DNA of 6,743 nt from Terriglobia bacterium (GTDB taxonomy: Bacteria > Acidobacteriota > Terriglobia > UBA7540), in assembly GCA_020072905.1 (NCBI GenBank), contig JAIQGB010000243.1, positions 1 to 6,743 on the forward strand. Reading direction: 5' to 3'. A program made the translations under genes and the position numbers. Within the stretch, counting starts at the first letter, position 1, and each line of letters begins with the position of its first letter. Shown here piece by piece: positions 1 through 6,743 of this stretch. Below the pieces are notes generated by a model that saw only the letters and a list, made by a program, of their open reading frames with translations, had not been told where the DNA came from and did not search any database.

Positions 1-105
1 GTTCTCAGCGATCACGTACACCCCTGTGTGAATTCTAGGCCCGCCTCACCTAGTAGTCAAAGAACGGATCAGCTTGGCAGTGGAGCAGTTCGAAATGCCT
101 TGCGC

Positions 106-150
106 CAGATCCCTCGCCCCGCTGGTAAGAGCGCGGAGCTTCGGGATGAC
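106..150. repeat. Possible dispersed repeat downstream of the LysR fusion
   Basis: The plus strand has CAGATCCCTCG at 106 and CTTCGGGATGAC ending at 150, separated by a GC-rich middle (CCCCGC ... GCGCGG). ATCCC (109-113) and GGGAT (143-147) pair, as do parts of the GC-rich arms, giving an imperfect hairpin. From memory, the ends match a dispersed sequence of the form GTCATCCCGAG...GAGGGATCT that is very common between genes in Acidobacteriota and other environmental genomes; this copy would be diverged. The rest of 1-180 shows no gene, RNA or clear terminator. Confidence 0.4.
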
Positions 151-180
151 GTCCTTTGAAGCAAGGCAGCGGCCGCAACG

Positions 181-1656
181 CTAGTTAGTTCCTATCCCTT
201 TTACCGTATAGACCACGCCGTTGAACGAACTGTTGAAGCCTCCGCACCACACCTGGAACTTAGTGCCGACTTTTTTGCTGTCGCAGGAGGCCATTTCTGC
301 GCCGGTATTGGCGTCGAGCGACCAGGTCTTGCCGCCGTTGCGGCTGAAATACATGCCGCCGACCTGGGAGTAAATGTTGCCGCCCGCAGCCCAGCCGATC
401 TTGGGTGTCACAAAGCGGATTTCACGAATCGGCCAGGGATCATCGAGGGTGCGCGCGCTCCACCTCTTCCCGCCGTCTGTGGTGCGATGGACCCAACCCT
501 CTACATTCGGGGAAATCTCGCCGCCGCCCACCCATCCGGACTTATCGTTCGCAAAGAACACTGGGCCATCGAAAACTGAATCAATCGATGTGCCGCAAGT
601 CCAAGTCGCACCGCCGTCAGGACTGTCGCAGTAGGTGATGCCTGAAGCGCGGGCATGCAGGTTCTTCAACAGGCTGAATTGGTTGCCGAACCAACCGCCG
701 TTGGGGTCGGGGACGACTTCCGTCCAGTCTGACGCTTGTGCCCCTCCGTCCGTGGTGTAGTGCGCGGCGTTGGCAGCTTTGGTGGATTCGCAAACCACCT
801 CGATGAAAACCTTGGCAGGCAAGGAATGATGGCGATCGCGACGGTAAATCAGGCCCAACTCGCGGTAAAGTTTCTGGCCTTCCAGGGGAATCAATTTCAG
901 CAGGCCGGCGGCCACTTCCGCCTGGGCGTAGGTCCGGCTGATGACCGAGATGCCAAGACCCGCGCCCACGAACTTCTTGATGGTCTCGACGCTCGCCAGC
1001 TCCATGGAAATCTGCAGGTGCGCGCGGAACTCCCGGAGCAGGCGGTCCAGCATCACGCGCGTGTGGCCCGTCTTGGGCAGTATGAGCGGGTAGTGCGAGA
1101 ACTCTTCCACGGTGACGCAGCGCTTCTTGGCCAAGGGATGATCCTTGGGCACGACCGCCTGCACCTCGTCGCGGAAGACCGGCACGACTTCCATGTTGTC
1201 GGCGTTCTGCGGCAGGGTCACGATCCCCAGGTCCACCGCGCCCTCGTGAACCTTCTGCAGAATCTTGTGGCTGAAGTTCCGGTAGATGCTGATCTGCACG
1301 AGCGGGTACTGCTGCTTGAACTTGGCGAAAGTCTTGGGCAGAACGTACAGGCAGGTCGCTTCGTTGGCGCCGATATAGAGCTTGCCGCGCGGGGTCTGGT
1401 TGAGCTCGGCGACCGCCTGCAGGGCCTCTTTCTGCAGGCCCAGCATCTGCGTTGCGTAGCGGTGGAGGATTTCGCCCGCCGCGGTCATCAGCACCTTTTT
1501 GCCGCTGCGATCAAACAGCTTCTCCCCGCACTCCTGTTCGAGCAGCCGCACCTGGGCGCTGATGGCCGGCTGCGTGCGGAACATCTTCTCCGCCGCCAGC
1601 GAGAAGCTTTGCAGCTTCGCGACCTCAAGAAAACTGGCCAGTTGGTCGTAGTCCAT
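181..1656 (-). CDS. LysR-family regulator fused to an Asp-box beta-propeller tail
   Basis: A 491-residue open frame with two unrelated parts. Residues 1-~290 are a complete LysR-type regulator: a winged helix (3-61; SFSLAAEKMFRTQPAISAQV, then LFDRSGKKVLMTAAGE), a linker helix (~62-88) and a periplasmic-binding-protein-like effector domain (GKLYIGANEATC at 91, VDLGIVTLP at 141, FVGAGLGISVIS at 229, ending LIYRRDRHHSLPAKVFIEVV). LysR proteins normally stop at about 290-310 residues. From about residue 293 the frame continues as BNR/Ycf48-like beta-propeller repeats, normally found in secreted proteins. The DNA-binding half should act as a cytoplasmic tetrameric regulator; its effector and targets cannot be read from the sequence. 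The start at 1656 matches the family N-terminus (MDYDQLASFLEVAKL), although no strong SD precedes it. The fusion may be real, a deletion scar or an assembly join. Confidence 0.88.
   Translation of the reverse strand: MDYDQLASFLEVAKLQSFSLAAEKMFRTQPAISAQVRLLEQECGEKLFDRSGKKVLMTAAGEILHRYATQMLGLQKEALQAVAELNQTPRGKLYIGANEATCLYVLPKTFAKFKQQYPLVQISIYRNFSHKILQKVHEGAVDLGIVTLPQNADNMEVVPVFRDEVQAVVPKDHPLAKKRCVTVEEFSHYPLILPKTGHTRVMLDRLLREFRAHLQISMELASVETIKKFVGAGLGISVISRTYAQAEVAAGLLKLIPLEGQKLYRELGLIYRRDRHHSLPAKVFIEVVCESTKAANAAHYTTDGGAQASDWTEVVPDPNGGWFGNQFSLLKNLHARASGITYCDSPDGGATWTCGTSIDSVFDGPVFFANDKSGWVGGGEISPNVEGWVHRTTDGGKRWSARTLDDPWPIREIRFVTPKIGWAAGGNIYSQVGGMYFSRNGGKTWSLDANTGAEMASCDSKKVGTKFQVWCGGFNSSFNGVVYTVKGIGTN
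184..780 (-). other. Beta-propeller (BNR/Asp-box) fragment within the LysR frame
   Basis: This stretch encodes residues ~293-491 of the LysR fusion. It shows four Asp-box-like motifs: YTTDGGA (300), SPDGGATWTC (345), RTTDGGKRWS (391) and SRNGGKTWSL (438). Each of the last two follows a GWxxGG blade segment (GWVGGGE at 374, GWAAGGN at 421). Four cysteines (343, 354, 458, 471), two pairs 11 and 13 residues apart, suggest disulfides and an original extracytoplasmic home. A whole propeller of this kind is usually 300 residues or more with a signal peptide; here only the C-terminal blades remain and no signal peptide is present. I read it as the tail of a truncated secreted-protein gene joined in frame to the LysR gene. 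The exact junction cannot be fixed, but lies near 765-800. Confidence 0.7.
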
Positions 1657-1681
1657 GGCGGTCAGTTGAGCCTGGCGGGAT

Positions 1682-1711
1682 ATTGTATCAAATCTACCGA
1701 CCGGTTGGGAA
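1682..1711 (-). promoter_or_regulatory. Candidate promoter of the LysR gene
   Basis: The minus strand has TACAAT (1687-1682, five of six matches to the -10 consensus) and, 18 bp upstream, TTCCCA (1711-1706, four of six to -35). A transcript would start about 20 bases before the ATG. A near-perfect 12 bp palindrome, CCGACCGGTTGG (1697-1708, one mismatch), overlaps the -35 box and spacer and could be a repressor site. Confidence 0.35.
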
Positions 1712-1716
1712 AAGGT

Positions 1717-1735
1717 ATTCAGGGATAGGTTGAAT
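1717..1735. promoter_or_regulatory. Candidate LysR operator (inverted repeat)
   Basis: ATTCA-N9-TGAAT forms a perfect 5 bp dyad. It is overlapped by a wider pair, AGGTAT (1713-1718) and ATACCT (1740-1745), centred 3 bases away. It lies 61-79 bases upstream of the LysR start and just upstream of the candidate -35 box, where LysR-type regulators often bind to control their own gene. The spacing is not the textbook T-N11-A, so this is only a suggestion. Confidence 0.28.
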
Positions 1736-1767
1736 GCCCATACCTCAGTCTTGGTCTCGACAAAGGG

Positions 1768-1992
1768 TCAGGCTCTCAGAAAGTCCTGAGCATCGATGCC
1801 GGCTTCGCGAAGAATGGCTCGCAGTGTTCCTTCTGCCATGTCGCGTGCGTGATGAGGGACGGTCACTTTTCGTCCGCTGGCCATGTGGCGCCAGACCTCG
1901 TGGCTGCCTGGCCCCTGACGGTCGAACACAAAGCCGCAGGCACGCATCCGGCGGGCGACCTCGCGGTACTTGAATCCTGAGAACCGCCCCAT
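1768..1992 (-). CDS. hicA: HicA-family toxin (mRNA interferase)
   Basis: A 74-residue protein of the HicA/YcfA double-stranded-RNA-binding-like fold. Such toxins cleave mRNA and halt growth when not bound by HicB. The fold is complete: helix YREVARRMRACGF (9-21), then the strand with the catalytic histidine in GSHEVWR (H31), the strand GRKVTVPHHARDM (40-52), and the final helix GTLRAILREAGIDAQDFL, which is the most recognisable HicA signature. Length is normal for the family. No strong SD precedes the ATG; it overlaps the hicB stop, so translation is probably coupled, which keeps toxin output tied to antitoxin synthesis. With its catalytic histidine present, I expect an active toxin. Confidence 0.9.
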   Translation of the reverse strand: MGRFSGFKYREVARRMRACGFVFDRQGPGSHEVWRHMASGRKVTVPHHARDMAEGTLRAILREAGIDAQDFLRA

Positions 1993-2288
1993 TAGCGGAT
2001 GCCCACTGGGACAAGCAAGTCGAGCGAACGGGTCCTAAGTTTGGTGAGCGTCGGAGGGAGTGGGTCGCCGTGCTCAAGGCAGGACTCAACAATTTTCCGG
2101 GTTAGACCCTGGGCGATCTCCGTGGCCTCGGCGATGCTGCGTCCTTCGGCCACGAGGCCTGGCACGTCAGGGCTGGTCGCAAGGTAGCCGCCTTCACGCA
2201 AGGCTTCGATGTGCAGACGAATCGCGACTTCGTCGACCTCAACCACCTTTCGTTGGCGCTCCGGCACAGGACTTCGTTTACCCTTCAT
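1992..2288 (-). CDS. hicB: HicB-family antitoxin
   Basis: A 98-residue protein that should bind and neutralise the HicA mRNA interferase encoded directly downstream. The partial RNase-H-like HicB fold is visible at residues ~22-75: VAIRLHIEALREGGYLATS, then the hallmark PDVPGLVAEG and the helix SIAEATEIAQGLTRKIVE, ending with EHGDPLPP. The first ~20 residues are basic and variable. The C-terminal ~20 residues show no recognisable helix-turn-helix or ribbon-helix-helix, so this is the short HicB type, and autorepression by direct DNA binding is uncertain. The stop overlaps the hicA start by one base (TAATG), with antitoxin first. The start is supported by an upstream GAGGAG. The family call is confident; an alternative role as a solitary HicB-like protein is unlikely given its neighbour. 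Confidence 0.88.
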   Translation of the reverse strand: MKGKRSPVPERQRKVVEVDEVAIRLHIEALREGGYLATSPDVPGLVAEGRSIAEATEIAQGLTRKIVESCLEHGDPLPPTLTKLRTRSLDLLVPVGIR

Positions 2289-2299
2289 TCCCAGACACG

Positions 2300-2305
2300 C
2301 TCCTC
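2300..2305 (-). promoter_or_regulatory. Probable ribosome binding site of hicB
   Basis: GAGGAG on the minus strand, 11 bases before the ATG at 2288. The spacing is slightly long, but it is the only purine-rich SD-like stretch there and supports the chosen hicB start over internal GTG codons, which have none. Confidence 0.5.
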
Positions 2306-2317
2306 ACATCTGCAGGG

Positions 2318-2326
2318 ATTTTAGCA
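2318..2326 (-). promoter_or_regulatory. Candidate extended -10 promoter of hicBA
   Basis: The minus strand reads TGCTAAAAT: a TAAAAT -10 box (five of six matches to consensus) preceded by the TGn extension. It lies about 30 bases upstream of the hicB start. No good -35 box is found at 15-18 bp, which is tolerable for an extended -10 promoter. It would give a leader of roughly 20-25 bases and let the toxin-antitoxin pair be transcribed separately from nifJ. Confidence 0.4.
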
Positions 2327-2420
2327 TGATGCCTTGGGCATTGGGGGAGGGAGTGTTGTCCACGCCTTTCCGATAAAGAACTTGAGGCTTACAGTGATTC
2401 GTCCACGGGGAGCCCCGCCC

Positions 2421-6743
<4,323 letters not shown>

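Noticed and set aside
169..176. GCGGCCGC palindrome near the end of the LysR fusion
   Set aside because: An 8 bp palindrome is expected by chance at this base composition, and nothing around it suggests a site or terminator.
736..1728. Long plus-strand open frame (330 codons) opposite the LysR gene
   Set aside because: It is the antisense shadow of the GC-rich LysR coding frame; the translation has no recognisable domain and is rich in residues expected from complementary codons.
1745..2092. 115-codon minus-strand frame overlapping hicA and hicB
   Set aside because: It lies in a different frame from both recognisable TA genes, and its Arg/Ser/Pro-rich sequence is typical of a frame shadow.

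Overview
The window is a G+C-rich bacterial stretch in which every supported gene lies on the minus strand. Two things point to Acidobacteriota or a similar soil or sediment lineage. One is the flavour of the LysR regulator and of the BNR/Asp-box beta-propeller tail fused to it. The other is a scatter of short GC-rich repeats of the kind common in such genomes. This placement is an inference from protein style, not from any marker gene.

Read in the direction of transcription (right to left), the window opens inside nifJ. It encodes a single-chain pyruvate:ferredoxin/flavodoxin oxidoreductase and lacks only its first ~90 codons, which lie beyond the right edge. Its stop overlaps the start of a second gene by one base (TAATG). 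That gene encodes a dihydroorotate-dehydrogenase-like FMN-barrel protein, and a perfect AGGAGG precedes its start. The two genes are clearly co-transcribed and probably work in the same metabolism: pyruvate + CoA to acetyl-CoA + CO2 with reduction of ferredoxin or flavodoxin. The FMN protein is probably not a true pyrimidine-pathway enzyme, because the loop that normally carries the catalytic Cys/Ser is hydrophobic.

A ~130 bp gap follows. It holds a GC-rich stem-loop (possibly a dispersed repeat) at the end of the FMN-protein gene, and a candidate extended -10 promoter. Next comes a compact hicB-hicA type II toxin-antitoxin pair, again joined by a TAATG overlap. Here the antitoxin is first and the toxin second, and the antitoxin is short, with no obvious DNA-binding domain.

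After a ~110 bp gap with a candidate promoter and inverted repeats comes a LysR-family regulator. Its reading frame runs straight through its normal end into about 195 residues of an Asp-box (BNR/Ycf48-like) beta-propeller, giving a 491-residue chimera. This is the oddest object in the window: it is a rare genuine fusion, a deletion scar, or an assembly chimera. The last 180 bases hold no gene but contain what looks like a short dispersed repeat.

No rRNA, tRNA, CRISPR array, transposase or integrase was seen. I found no convincing new multi-gene system. The points most worth a second look are the LysR/beta-propeller fusion and the nifJ-linked FMN protein.
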